A stretch of DNA of 8,634 bases from JBOGJI01 sp050747865. GTDB lineage: Bacteria > Acidobacteriota > Thermoanaerobaculia > Multivoradales > JAHEKO01. The stretch lies in contig JBOGJI010000333.1 in NCBI GenBank assembly GCA_050747865.1, positions 1-8,634 of the forward strand, given 5' to 3'. Below the pieces are notes generated by a model. It was not told where the DNA came from and did no database searches. It saw only the letters and a program-made list of their open reading frames with translations. Made by a program: the position numbers and the translations under genes. Shown piece by piece: positions 1-6,393 of the stretch. How positions within the stretch are numbered: position 1 is the first letter of the stretch; each line of letters begins with the position of its first letter.

Positions 1-277
1 GCGCCAGCTGGCCCTTGGGGCGAACAGGCGCCCGACGCGGCGGCGCCTCCACGGGCTGCGCCGTGCGCAGCGGATCGGGCTCGCCGATGCGCTCGCGGCG
101 GGGGCGGTCGGGATCGACCTCGATCACCACCCGGCGGCGCAGGCGCAGGAATCCGTGTCGCTTCTCCACCCGCTGGTAGGACACCTCGTCCGGATGGAGA
201 TTGAAGTGGCTGGCGGCGCGCAGCACCGCCTGTTCGAGAGTGTCGCCGAAGAAGTATCTCTGTTTCAGCTCGTCCAT
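1..277 (-). CDS. jag: Jag/SpoIIIJ-associated RNA-binding protein, N-terminal part
   Basis: Partial gene: the first 92 codons are present and the rest lies beyond the left edge. The ATG at 277 comes two bases after the yidC stop, and an AGAAGG about 10 bases upstream, inside the end of yidC, can act as ribosome binding site. The N-terminus (MDELKQRYFFGDTLEQAVLR) followed by a GFLRLRRR segment near residues 45-52 matches the Jag_N domain, which has a hydrophobic start, an 'EQAV' helix and a G-F-L motif. An Arg/Pro-rich linker begins near residue 60. The KH and R3H RNA-binding domains expected downstream are outside the window. Jag proteins bind RNA in the cytoplasm and are almost always encoded directly after yidC, as here. 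Identification rests on the N-terminal domain plus synteny. Confidence 0.85.
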   Translation of the reverse strand, partial: MDELKQRYFFGDTLEQAVLRAASHFNLHPDEVSYQRVEKRHGFLRLRRRVVIEVDPDRPRRERIGEPDPLRTAQPVEAPPRRAPVRPKGQLA

Positions 278-279
278 GG

Positions 280-2022
280 TTACGACGCCTTCTGGGTCTG
301 TGGGGCCTTTGCCTGGGTCATCCGCCGGATCAGCCACTGCTGGCCGATCGTCAACACGTTGTTGACCAGCCAGTAGAGGACCAGACCGGCGGGGAATCGC
401 AGGAACAGGAAAGTGAAGAAGAACGGCATGAGCAGAAAGATGCGCTGCTGCATCGGGTTGCCGGCCATGGGGGTCATCTTCTGCTGGATGAACTGGGTGG
501 CGCCCATGACGATCGGCAGCACGTAGAAAGGATCGTAGGCCGACAGATCCTGGATCCACGCCATCCAAGGGGCGCCGCGCAGCTCCACCGCGCTGTAGAG
601 CAGGCGGTAGAAGGCGAAGAGGATGGGCATCTGCAGCAGCATGGGCAGACAGCCGCCGGCCGGGTTGACGCCCGCCTCGCGGTACACCGCCATCATCTCG
701 TCGTTCATCTGCCGCTGCACCTCGAGGTTGGGGCGCCCCTGCTTGTCCCGCATCTTGTTGCGGAACTTGTTGCGGATCGCCTGCACCTTGGGCTGCAGCT
801 CCTGCATCTTCTGCATCGACTGGTAGCTCTTGTGGGTGAGCGGGAAGAGCAGGATCTTGATCACCACGGTCATGAGGACGATGGCCCAGCCGTAGTTGGC
901 CACCACGTGCTGGTAGATCCAGTTGAGGCCGTAGAGCAGCGGCCGGGCCAAGAGGCCCATCATCCCGGGCAGCACGGTGCGGTCGAGCCCGCCGGGCAGG
1001 GCCTTCAAGGTCTCCAGGCGCTTGACGCCGAGATAGGCGCGCACCGACAGCTCGTCACCGCGCGGGAAGAGCCAGATCCCGAGGACCCGCGGCAGGTCCT
1101 TCTGCCCGCCTGTCAGGCGGTCGGCCGGCGGCATGAGGGTGAAGACGGCGCCGCCCTCCGCTTCGGTGCGCAGGTAGGGCGCGAGCACGATGTGGTCGAG
1201 GATCGACTCCGGCAGCGCGGCGGAGAGGAAGTAGTTGTCCTCGAGCCCCACCCATGACAGGCCGGCGCCGGTGAGCACGGTGGGCTCGGTCGCCTTGCTC
1301 GGTGCCACCGTTCCCAGGTCGCCGCCGGCCAGCCACACGCCGCGGCGACCGGTGAAGGTGGCGTCGAGATCCTTGGCCGGCAGCTCGCGCAGCGCCGGTC
1401 CCAAGAGCACCGCCCAGGAGCCCTCCACGTCGGCCTTGACGGTTGCCGCCAGCAGACCGTTGGGCTCGAGGGAGAACCGCTTCTCGACCGCTCCGGCGTC
1501 GCCTCGATAGCGGAAGGCGACCCCGTCGGCATCTTGGTGCTCGACCGCGAAGAGAAGGTCGTTGGGCGCCAACGAGGCTCCGTCGGCGGTCACCAGGCCG
1601 AACGGCCACGGTCCCTCGGCCCGCGCGTGCACCAGATCAACGGCGCCGTTGGCGCCGTTCCGCTGCTTCTTCAGCTCGAACGAGACGAGCTGGGCGCCGC
1701 GGCTGGAGAAGACCGCCCGTGCGTGCTCCGATTCGAGGACCACCCGCTCCTCGCGCGTGCCCTCGATGGGGTCGAGGATCTCCCGGGTGGACGCGGGCAG
1801 CGCCGCGGAATCGTCGGGCGATTCGGCGCCGGACGCGGCCTCTCCCGCCTCGGCCTCGCTCTCCCCCGCCGGTCGCCGCGGCTCGACAGCTTCGGTCTGG
1901 CTGGGCGCGCCTTCGACAGCGGGCAGCGGCGCCGTGGGTGGGGGAGGGGCGAAGAAGAACTGCCAGAGAAAGATCACCGCCATCGACAGCAGGGCGGCGA
2001 TCAGGAGTCGTTTGCTTTCCAC
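280..2022 (-). CDS. yidC: Membrane protein insertase YidC
   Basis: 580 aa, the long Gram-negative type of YidC/Oxa1 insertase, which inserts and folds inner-membrane proteins alone or with SecYEG. Residues 6-24 form the first membrane helix. Residues 25-80 are a Pro/Ala/Glu-rich linker. Residues of about 85-340 form the periplasmic beta-sandwich domain. The conserved insertase core runs from about 355 to 567, with NYGWAIVLMTVVIK (376-389), GVNPAGGCLPMLLQMP (451-466) and the last helices including FPAGLVLYWLVNN (543-555). Lys389 occupies the place of the groove Arg (Arg366 in E. coli), so the positive charge is kept. The cytoplasmic hairpin has a few extra residues (about 421-432) compared with E. 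coli. Start: GTG at 2022 with a purine-rich AGGGAC just upstream. It lies 24 bases after yidD and 2 bases before jag, so the genes are probably cotranscribed. Confidence 0.97.
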   Translation of the reverse strand: MESKRLLIAALLSMAVIFLWQFFFAPPPPTAPLPAVEGAPSQTEAVEPRRPAGESEAEAGEAASGAESPDDSAALPASTREILDPIEGTREERVVLESEHARAVFSSRGAQLVSFELKKQRNGANGAVDLVHARAEGPWPFGLVTADGASLAPNDLLFAVEHQDADGVAFRYRGDAGAVEKRFSLEPNGLLAATVKADVEGSWAVLLGPALRELPAKDLDATFTGRRGVWLAGGDLGTVAPSKATEPTVLTGAGLSWVGLEDNYFLSAALPESILDHIVLAPYLRTEAEGGAVFTLMPPADRLTGGQKDLPRVLGIWLFPRGDELSVRAYLGVKRLETLKALPGGLDRTVLPGMMGLLARPLLYGLNWIYQHVVANYGWAIVLMTVVIKILLFPLTHKSYQSMQKMQELQPKVQAIRNKFRNKMRDKQGRPNLEVQRQMNDEMMAVYREAGVNPAGGCLPMLLQMPILFAFYRLLYSAVELRGAPWMAWIQDLSAYDPFYVLPIVMGATQFIQQKMTPMAGNPMQQRIFLLMPFFFTFLFLRFPAGLVLYWLVNNVLTIGQQWLIRRMTQAKAPQTQKAS

Positions 2023-2046
2023 GTGTCCCTACTTCCCCTCGCGGCT

Positions 2047-2232
2047 TCAGGGGTAATCGACGCCGCCGGGGTGCAGAGGGTGGCAGCGCAGCAGCCGCCA
2101 CACCGCCTTGCCGCCGCCGCGCAGAGCCCCGTAGCGCCACACGGCCAGCCGCGCGTATTCCGAGCAGCTCGGCGTGAAGCGGCAGACCGGCGGCATCCAG
2201 GGCGAGACCAGGCGTTGATAGAGGCCGATCAA
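2047..2232 (-). CDS. yidD: Membrane protein insertion efficiency factor YidD
   Basis: Small membrane-associated protein of the YidD family (formerly 'haemolysin' family), thought to help YidC-dependent membrane insertion. With a TTG start at 2232 it is 61 aa. Family motifs are clear: LYQRLVSP (4-11), CRFTPSCSEY (17-26) and RLLRCHPLHPGG (46-57). It ends in VDYP, slightly shorter than the usual VDPVP ending. The TTG overlaps the rnpA stop as TTGA, a four-base coupling overlap, and no Shine-Dalgarno sequence is visible, so translation probably depends on rnpA. Family members usually carry several more hydrophobic residues before the YQR motif. The codons just upstream would encode such a segment (AAAILLF), so initiation at a non-canonical codon further upstream is possible. 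The function is secure; the exact start is not. Confidence 0.93.
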   Translation of the reverse strand: MIGLYQRLVSPWMPPVCRFTPSCSEYARLAVWRYGALRGGGKAVWRLLRCHPLHPGGVDYP

Positions 2233-2600
2233 GAAGAGGAGGATCGCGGCGGCCGGGCCGCGGCGGGGCTCGTCAGCAGGCTCGCCAGCAGACGCTCCAG
2301 CTCCTCGCGCAGCTGGGCGTAGGTCGCCGTCGCGGCCGCCGGCTTGACGTGCACCACGATGTCGAGTCGCCTGAGGCTCCGCCGTGCGGGCCAGCGTCTC
2401 ACGGTCTCGCGGATCCGCCGCCGCAGCTTGTTGCGCGTCGCCGCGCCACCCACCTTGCGGGGGGTGGTGACGCCGAAGCGGGGATGGGGGGCCGGGCTGT
2501 CCACGTAGTGGAGCGTGACCAGCGCCCCATGGCGCCGACGGCCCTGGCTGTAGCATCTGCGAAACTCTTCTCGTCGCCGCAACCTCTCCGCGGGCAGCAG
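2229..2600 (-). CDS. rnpA: Ribonuclease P protein component
   Basis: Protein subunit of RNase P, which binds the catalytic RNA and helps remove 5' leaders from tRNA precursors. The core reads LRRREEFRRCYSQGRR, then FGVTTPRKVGGAATRNKLRRRIRE, which contains the RN..RR..RE signature, then a DIVVHVK strand and a C-terminal LREELERLL helix. A short Ser-rich tail (PPRSSSS) ends the protein. The start is uncertain. The only canonical codon near the core is TTG at 2582 (117 aa), with a purine run directly abutting it. Homologues commonly begin (M)LPAE.RLRRR.DF, and LLPAERLRRREEF begins at CTG 2600, or 2597 for the shorter form, with GGTGAG 3-6 bases upstream. I therefore give 2600 (123 aa) as the homology-supported start. 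The frame stays open upstream through rpmH to a TTG at 2849. Downstream it overlaps yidD by four bases. Confidence 0.92.
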   Translation of the reverse strand: MLPAERLRRREEFRRCYSQGRRRHGALVTLHYVDSPAPHPRFGVTTPRKVGGAATRNKLRRRIRETVRRWPARRSLRRLDIVVHVKPAAATATYAQLREELERLLASLLTSPAAARPPRSSSS

Positions 2601-2641
2601 GCGCTCACCGGCCGCCGCCGCGGTGGGAGACGGGGTGTCGT

Positions 2642-2776
2642 TCAGACGCTCAGACGCTTGCGGCCCTTCCGGCGGCGGCGCGAGAGGACCGCGCGGCCTT
2701 GGGGGGTACGCATGCGCAGGCGGAACCCGTGGGTGCGCTTGCGGCGGCGGTTGTTCGGTTGATACGTACGCTTCAC
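2642..2776 (-). CDS. rpmH: Large ribosomal subunit protein bL34
   Basis: 44-aa, extremely basic ribosomal protein of the 50S subunit. The sequence opens MKRTYQPNNRRRKRTHGFR and continues with an RMRTPQGRAVLSRRRRKGRKRL segment, covering the whole L34 family pattern from end to end. The start is GTG at 2776, preceded by AGGAAGG with a nine-base spacer. It is the first gene of the rpmH-rnpA-yidD-yidC-jag cluster. In many bacteria dnaA lies divergently upstream of rpmH; here that place is taken by an ECF sigma factor gene. The rnpA reading frame is open throughout this gene on the same strand. Confidence 0.97.
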   Translation of the reverse strand: MKRTYQPNNRRRKRTHGFRLRMRTPQGRAVLSRRRRKGRKRLSV

Positions 2777-2785
2777 GGCTTATCG

Positions 2786-2792
2786 CCTTCCT
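2786..2792 (-). promoter_or_regulatory. Ribosome binding site of rpmH
   Basis: AGGAAGG on the minus strand, nine bases before the GTG at 2776. It is the strongest Shine-Dalgarno match in the cluster and decides the GTG as the rpmH start. Confidence 0.75.
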
Positions 2793-2848
2793 GACAATTG
2801 AGTTCTGCTCTGGGAGGCGACCCCGACAGGGTGGCCCTCGAATACCCA

Positions 2849-2878
2849 AGAGTAGCGGATTTTCCGGCCTCGGGTCAA
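2849..2878 (-). promoter_or_regulatory. Sigma70-type promoter of the rpmH-rnpA-yidD-yidC-jag operon
   Basis: Minus-strand -35 TTGACC (2873-2878, five of six consensus bases) and -10 TACTCT (2849-2854, three of six) are separated by 18 bases. Transcription would begin near 2842, giving a leader of about 65 bases that contains the rpmH ribosome binding site. The TTG at 2849 that could open the long rnpA frame lies inside the -10 box. It would therefore not be in the mRNA made from this promoter. Confidence 0.6.
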
Positions 2879-2907
2879 CTTCGCGCGCAACCGCTTCCGT
2901 TCGAGGG

Positions 2908-2936
2908 TTGAAAGCGCATGCTCATGGCGCTATCGT
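2908..2936 (+). promoter_or_regulatory. Sigma70-type promoter of the ECF sigma factor gene
   Basis: -35 TTGAAA (2908-2913, five of six) and -10 TATCGT (2931-2936, four of six) with the ideal 17-base spacer. The start point would be near 2943, leaving a leader of about 85 bases before the ATG at 3028. An imperfect dyad fills the spacer. The promoter looks housekeeping-type rather than ECF-type, so autoregulation by the encoded sigma factor is not indicated. Confidence 0.6.
2913..2931. promoter_or_regulatory. Imperfect dyad in the promoter spacer, candidate operator
   Basis: AGCGCATG (2913-2920) and CATGGCGCT (2923-2931) are inverted repeats apart from one unpaired base, separated by CT. The dyad sits exactly between the -35 and -10 boxes. 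A regulator bound there would block or reshape polymerase binding. In this GC-rich DNA an eight-base arm may also arise by chance, and no regulator gene is adjacent. Confidence 0.35.
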
Positions 2937-3027
2937 GCACAATCACACGCCCGCTTCGCACTCCCACGAGCGATCCCTTGGAGGGAGGGCGAACGCCCGA
3001 GACGGACAGGAAGACGCACGCCCCAGG

Positions 3028-3606
3028 ATGGAAAGCGCCGCGGATCGTCCGCTAACCGATTTCCTGCGCGCGTGGCGCTCGGGGGACGAGGAGGCCGGCG
3101 AGCGCCTGGTGCCGCTGGTCTACGGCGAGCTGCGGCGCCTGGCGCGGCGCGAGCTCCAGCGCGAGCGCTCCGGCCACACCCTGGAGTCCAAGGAGCTGGT
3201 CCACGAGGCCTATATGCGGCTGCTGGACGTCGACGTGCCGTGGGAGGACAGGGCCCACTTCTTCGCCCTGGCGGCCCGCACCATGCGCCGCATCCTCGTC
3301 GACCACGCCCGCATGAAGAACCGGCAGAAGCGGGGGAGCGGCGTCACCCTCCTGTCGCTGGAGCACGCCGAAGCGGTCGCCGGCGTGCGCAACCCCGACG
3401 TGCTGATGGTGGACGACGCCCTCACCCGGCTGGGAGAGCTCGATGAACGCATGGAGCGCATCGTCGAGCTCCACTTCTTCGGCGGCCTGACCTACGAGGA
3501 GATGGCCACCGCGGTCGGCGTGTCCCCGGCGACCGTGCACCGCCGGCTCCGCCTCGCCAAGGCCTGGCTGCGCCGCGAGCTCTCCGGCGCCACCGCGAAC
3601 GCGTAG
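3028..3606 (+). CDS. ECF-type RNA polymerase sigma factor (Sigma70_ECF / TIGR02999-like)
   Basis: 192 aa. Region 2 spans about residues 9-98: DFLRAWRSGDEEAGERLVPLV is the first helix, HTLESKELVHEAYMRLLD (50-67) is region 2.2, and HFFALAARTMRRILVDHAR (78-96) is the promoter-melting and -10-reading part. Region 4 spans about 138-185, with LTYEEMATAVGVSPATVHRR as the helix-turn-helix reading the -35 element. This is the acidobacterial/planctomycete style of ECF factor, which usually lacks a membrane anti-sigma partner and is often paired with a Ser/Thr kinase, as here. The position of the canonical acidic DAED motif reads ESKE (53-56), with Thr51 and Ser54 next to it. The start is the ATG at 3028: the frame is open far upstream but family homology begins here. 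The Shine-Dalgarno sequence is weak (AGGAAG, about 15 bases upstream). Confidence 0.93.
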   Translation: MESAADRPLTDFLRAWRSGDEEAGERLVPLVYGELRRLARRELQRERSGHTLESKELVHEAYMRLLDVDVPWEDRAHFFALAARTMRRILVDHARMKNRQKRGSGVTLLSLEHAEAVAGVRNPDVLMVDDALTRLGELDERMERIVELHFFGGLTYEEMATAVGVSPATVHRRLRLAKAWLRRELSGATANA

Positions 3607-3611
3607 CGCCC

Positions 3612-3640
3612 TTGCCCGAGCCCGCATCCGTTGCTACCCT
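3612..3640 (+). promoter_or_regulatory. Possible promoter of the kinase gene
   Basis: TTGCCC (3612-3617, four of six) and TACCCT (3635-3640, three of six) are separated by 17 bases. It starts six bases after the sigma factor stop and would give a leader of about 84 bases. The kinase may thus have its own transcript as well as readthrough from the sigma factor gene. The match is moderate and GC-rich. Confidence 0.35.
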
Positions 3641-3683
3641 GAATAGAGACGACCCGCCCTCTACACCCTGAAGCGGTGTCCGC

Positions 3684-3704
3684 CCGGTCGTTCGAGGCGA
3701 CCGG
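3684..3704 (+). other. Hairpin in the sigma factor-kinase intergenic region
   Basis: CCGGTCG (3684-3690) and CGACCGG (3698-3704) form a perfect seven-pair stem with a seven-base loop, 26 bases before the kinase ATG. There is no T-run after it, so it is not a standard intrinsic terminator. It could set the ratio of the two gene products through transcript stability or attenuation, or have no role. Confidence 0.4.
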
Positions 3705-3730
3705 CGGCGGCGAGCGACGCTGGCTTGGCC

Positions 3731-6163
3731 ATGGACGAGGCACGCTGGGACCGGATCCAGGAGCTGTTCCACCAGGTCGTGGACCTGGATGAAGGAGCGC
3801 GCCGCGCGTTCCTCGACGCCTCTTGCGCCGGCGACGAGGATCTGCGCCGCGAGGTCGAGTCCCTCGTGGCCTCGGCCCCAGGGGCCACGGACTTCCTGGG
3901 GTCGCCGCGGGAGCCGGCCGCGACGGACGGCCGCGATGAGGGGGACCGCGCCGGCGAGCGGGTCGGCCCCTATCGGCTGACCCGACGCCTGGGCGAAGGC
4001 GGCATGGGGGTGGTCTACCTCGGCGAGCGCGCCGACGGCGAGTTCACCCAGCAGGTGGCGGTGAAGCTCCTGCGCACGCCGTGGGCGGCGCCCCATCTTC
4101 TCGAGCGCTTCCGCGCCGAGCGGGAGATCCTCGCCGGGCTCCAGCATCCCAACATCGCACGGCTCCTGGACGGCGGCACGACGCCGCTCGGCCAGCCCTA
4201 TCTGGTCATGGAGCACGTCGCCGGCGAGCCGCTGCACGACTACTGCGCCCGCCGGGGCCTCGGCACCCGCGAGCGGCTGGTCCTCTTCCTCGGCGTCTGC
4301 GCCGCCGTCGCCCAGGCCCACCGCCAGCTCGTCGTGCACCGCGACCTCAAGCCCGGCAACATCCTGGTGACCGCAGACGGGACGCCGAAGCTGCTCGACT
4401 TCGGCATCGCCAAGCTCCTCGCCCCCGAAACCGCCGCCGCCGTGGTCACCGCCCTCCACGGCCCCGGCTTGACGCCCGAATACGCCAGCCCGGAGCAGGT
4501 CCGCGGCGAGCCGGTGACCACGGCGAGCGACGTCTATTCGCTCGGCGTCCTGCTCTATGAGCTGCTGACCGGGGCGCTCCCCTACCGCTTCGCGACCCAG
4601 ACACCCGGAGAGGTCGAGAGGGTGGTCTGCGAGACGCCGCCCACCCGGCCGAGCACCGCGGTGGCGCGCGGGGCGCAGCGCGTCCGCGTCGACGCGCAGG
4701 GGCGAGCCTTGGCGCGCACCGACGTCGCCCCTTCGCGGCTGCGCCGCGAGCTCGCGGGGGACCTCGACACCATCGTGCTCACCGCCCTGCGCAAGGAGCC
4801 CGAGCGCCGCTACCCGTCGGTGGAGCGCCTGGCGGAGGACATCCGGCGCTACCTGGACGACCTGCCGATCACCGCGCGGCCGGAGACCTGGGGCTATGTC
4901 ACCAGCAAGTTCGCCCAGCGGCACCGGGCGGGTGTCGCCGTGGCCGCCGGCGTGGCGGCGATGGTGCTGGCCTTCGGGGTCGGCATGGCGCTGCTGGCCG
5001 TCCGCCTGGCCGAGGAGCGCTCACGCGCCGTCGCCGCCGAGGGGGCGGCGCGCGACGAGGCGGCGCGGGCCAACCGCGAGGCCGCCGCCGCTCAGCAGGT
5101 CACGGAATTCCTGATCGACCTCTTCCAGGTATCCGACCCCGGTCAGGCCCGCGGCGCCACGATCACCGCCCGCGAGATCCTCGACCGCGGCGCCGAACGC
5201 GTGGAGAGCGAGCTGGCCGATCAGCCATTGCTGCAGGCCCGGCTGCTCGACACCATGGGCACCGTCTACGTCCAGCTGGGGCTCTACCCGTCGGCCGAGC
5301 CGCTGCTCGACCGGGTGCTGGCCCTTCGTGAGCGCGAGCTGGGAGACAGCGAAGAGGTCGCCCAGAGCCTCGACGCCCGGGCCTGGGTCGCCTTCATGCA
5401 GGGGCGCCACGCGCGCGCCGTGCCATTGCTCGCGCGCGCCTTGCGCATTCGCGAGCGGCTGCTGGGACCCGAGCACCCGCTGGTCGCCGAGTCGCTCAAC
5501 AATCTGGCCGCCCAGCACCGGGAGCTGCGGCACTTCCAGCGCGCCGCGGCCCTCTACCGGCGCGCGATCTCCATTTTCCGCGCCCACGCCGAGCCCGGCG
5601 ACGCCCGCGTGGCCTATCCCCTGAGCAACCTGGCCACCGTCTACCACGACCAGGGCCGCTTCGAAGAGGCCGAGCCGCTGCACCTCGAGGCCCTGGCGAT
5701 CCGGCGTCGCGAGCTCGAAGAGGACCACCCGGAAGTGGCCATGAGCCTGAACAACACGGGCTGGTTCTATTACCTCTCCGGCGACACCGCGCGGGCGGAG
5801 GCCTATTTCCTCGAGGCTCTGGCGCTGCGCCGCAAGGTCCTGGGCGCGGAGCATCCCAACACCGCCTTGACGCTGAACAACCTGGGCCTGCTGTACCTCG
5901 ACGCGGGCAGGCTCGGCGAGGCCGAGTCCTACTTCCAACGCGCTCTCGCCATCCGCGAGAAGCGCCTACGGCCGGACCACCCGAACATCGCCGACTCGCT
6001 CTATGGCCTGGGGCTGGCGGCGGCGCGACGCGGCGACCCCGGGCGCGCCCGCCCGCTGCTCGAGCGCGCCCTCGCCATCCGCCTCGAGGCCCGCGGCCCC
6101 GACCACCCCGAGACCGTGGCGACCCGCGAGGCTCTGGCGGACCTGTCGGGAGATTCAGGTTAG
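3731..6163 (+). CDS. Transmembrane Ser/Thr protein kinase with TPR repeats
   Basis: 810 aa from the ATG at 3731; a TTG two codons earlier is possible. No good Shine-Dalgarno sequence is visible. Residues 1-50 are a small helical region (RWDRIQELFHQVVDL) that recurs at the N-terminus of acidobacterial kinases. The kinase domain (about 79-375) is complete: GEGGMGVVY glycine loop (88-96), VAVK Lys112, helix-C Glu130, HRDLKPGN with Asp205 and Asn210, DFG Asp223, and SPE 253-255 in place of APE. Thr240 and Thr248 lie in the activation loop. It should be active and of the RD type. One membrane helix (402-424) is followed by an Ala/Arg/Glu-rich, probably coiled segment (425-458). Seven TPR units with an exact 42-residue period start near 502, 541, 583, 625, 667, 709 and 751, many ending in a (G)xxHP turn typical of kinesin-light-chain repeats. 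The likely topology is kinase in the cytoplasm and TPRs outside as a protein-binding sensor. The neighbouring sigma factor is the obvious candidate substrate. Confidence 0.95.
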   Translation: MDEARWDRIQELFHQVVDLDEGARRAFLDASCAGDEDLRREVESLVASAPGATDFLGSPREPAATDGRDEGDRAGERVGPYRLTRRLGEGGMGVVYLGERADGEFTQQVAVKLLRTPWAAPHLLERFRAEREILAGLQHPNIARLLDGGTTPLGQPYLVMEHVAGEPLHDYCARRGLGTRERLVLFLGVCAAVAQAHRQLVVHRDLKPGNILVTADGTPKLLDFGIAKLLAPETAAAVVTALHGPGLTPEYASPEQVRGEPVTTASDVYSLGVLLYELLTGALPYRFATQTPGEVERVVCETPPTRPSTAVARGAQRVRVDAQGRALARTDVAPSRLRRELAGDLDTIVLTALRKEPERRYPSVERLAEDIRRYLDDLPITARPETWGYVTSKFAQRHRAGVAVAAGVAAMVLAFGVGMALLAVRLAEERSRAVAAEGAARDEAARANREAAAAQQVTEFLIDLFQVSDPGQARGATITAREILDRGAERVESELADQPLLQARLLDTMGTVYVQLGLYPSAEPLLDRVLALRERELGDSEEVAQSLDARAWVAFMQGRHARAVPLLARALRIRERLLGPEHPLVAESLNNLAAQHRELRHFQRAAALYRRAISIFRAHAEPGDARVAYPLSNLATVYHDQGRFEEAEPLHLEALAIRRRELEEDHPEVAMSLNNTGWFYYLSGDTARAEAYFLEALALRRKVLGAEHPNTALTLNNLGLLYLDAGRLGEAESYFQRALAIREKRLRPDHPNIADSLYGLGLAAARRGDPGRARPLLERALAIRLEARGPDHPETVATREALADLSGDSG

Positions 6164-6166
6164 GAA

Positions 6167-6257
<91 letters not shown>

Positions 6258-6276
6258 GCGTGGGAAGGCTCGAGAT

Positions 6277-6368
<92 letters not shown>

Positions 6369-6393
6369 CAAGCCGCTACCCTGTCAAGAGAAC

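Larger units (their letters stand above)
2777..3027. other. Divergent intergenic region between rpmH and the ECF sigma factor gene
   Basis: About 250 bases with no gene. It holds the rpmH leader and ribosome binding site, two back-to-back promoters whose -35 boxes are 29 bases apart, and a dyad inside the sigma factor promoter. I searched by eye for DnaA boxes (TTATCCACA and close variants) and an AT-rich unwinding stretch, because rpmH often flanks oriC. I saw neither. Confidence 0.7.

Noticed and set aside
832..1257. Long plus-strand frame inside yidC, and similar long frames at 1443-2322
   Set aside because: They are antisense shadows of a strongly supported conserved gene, with Arg/Pro/His-rich composition typical of GC-rich DNA.
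2623..3027. Upstream extension of the ECF sigma factor frame, open for about 135 codons
   Set aside because: It covers rpmH antisense and both promoters, its translation is Gly/Arg/Ala-rich with no family similarity, and sigma homology begins at the ATG at 3028.
2880..3027. oriC next to rpmH
   Set aside because: No DnaA-box-like nonamers, no AT-rich stretch and no dnaA gene in the window.
3422..4924. 500-codon minus-strand frame opposite the sigma factor and kinase genes
   Set aside because: It is antisense to the conserved kinase motifs and its length comes from codon-position GC bias; no recognisable domain.
6141..6160. ACCTG...CAGGT hairpin at the end of the kinase gene, as a terminator
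   Set aside because: Only five pairs with a ten-base loop and no T-run.
6382..6387. Perfect TTGACA on the minus strand before tRNA-Ser(GGA)
   Set aside because: A -10 box at normal spacing would fall inside the tRNA and reads AGGTGT, so it does not form a promoter for the tRNA.
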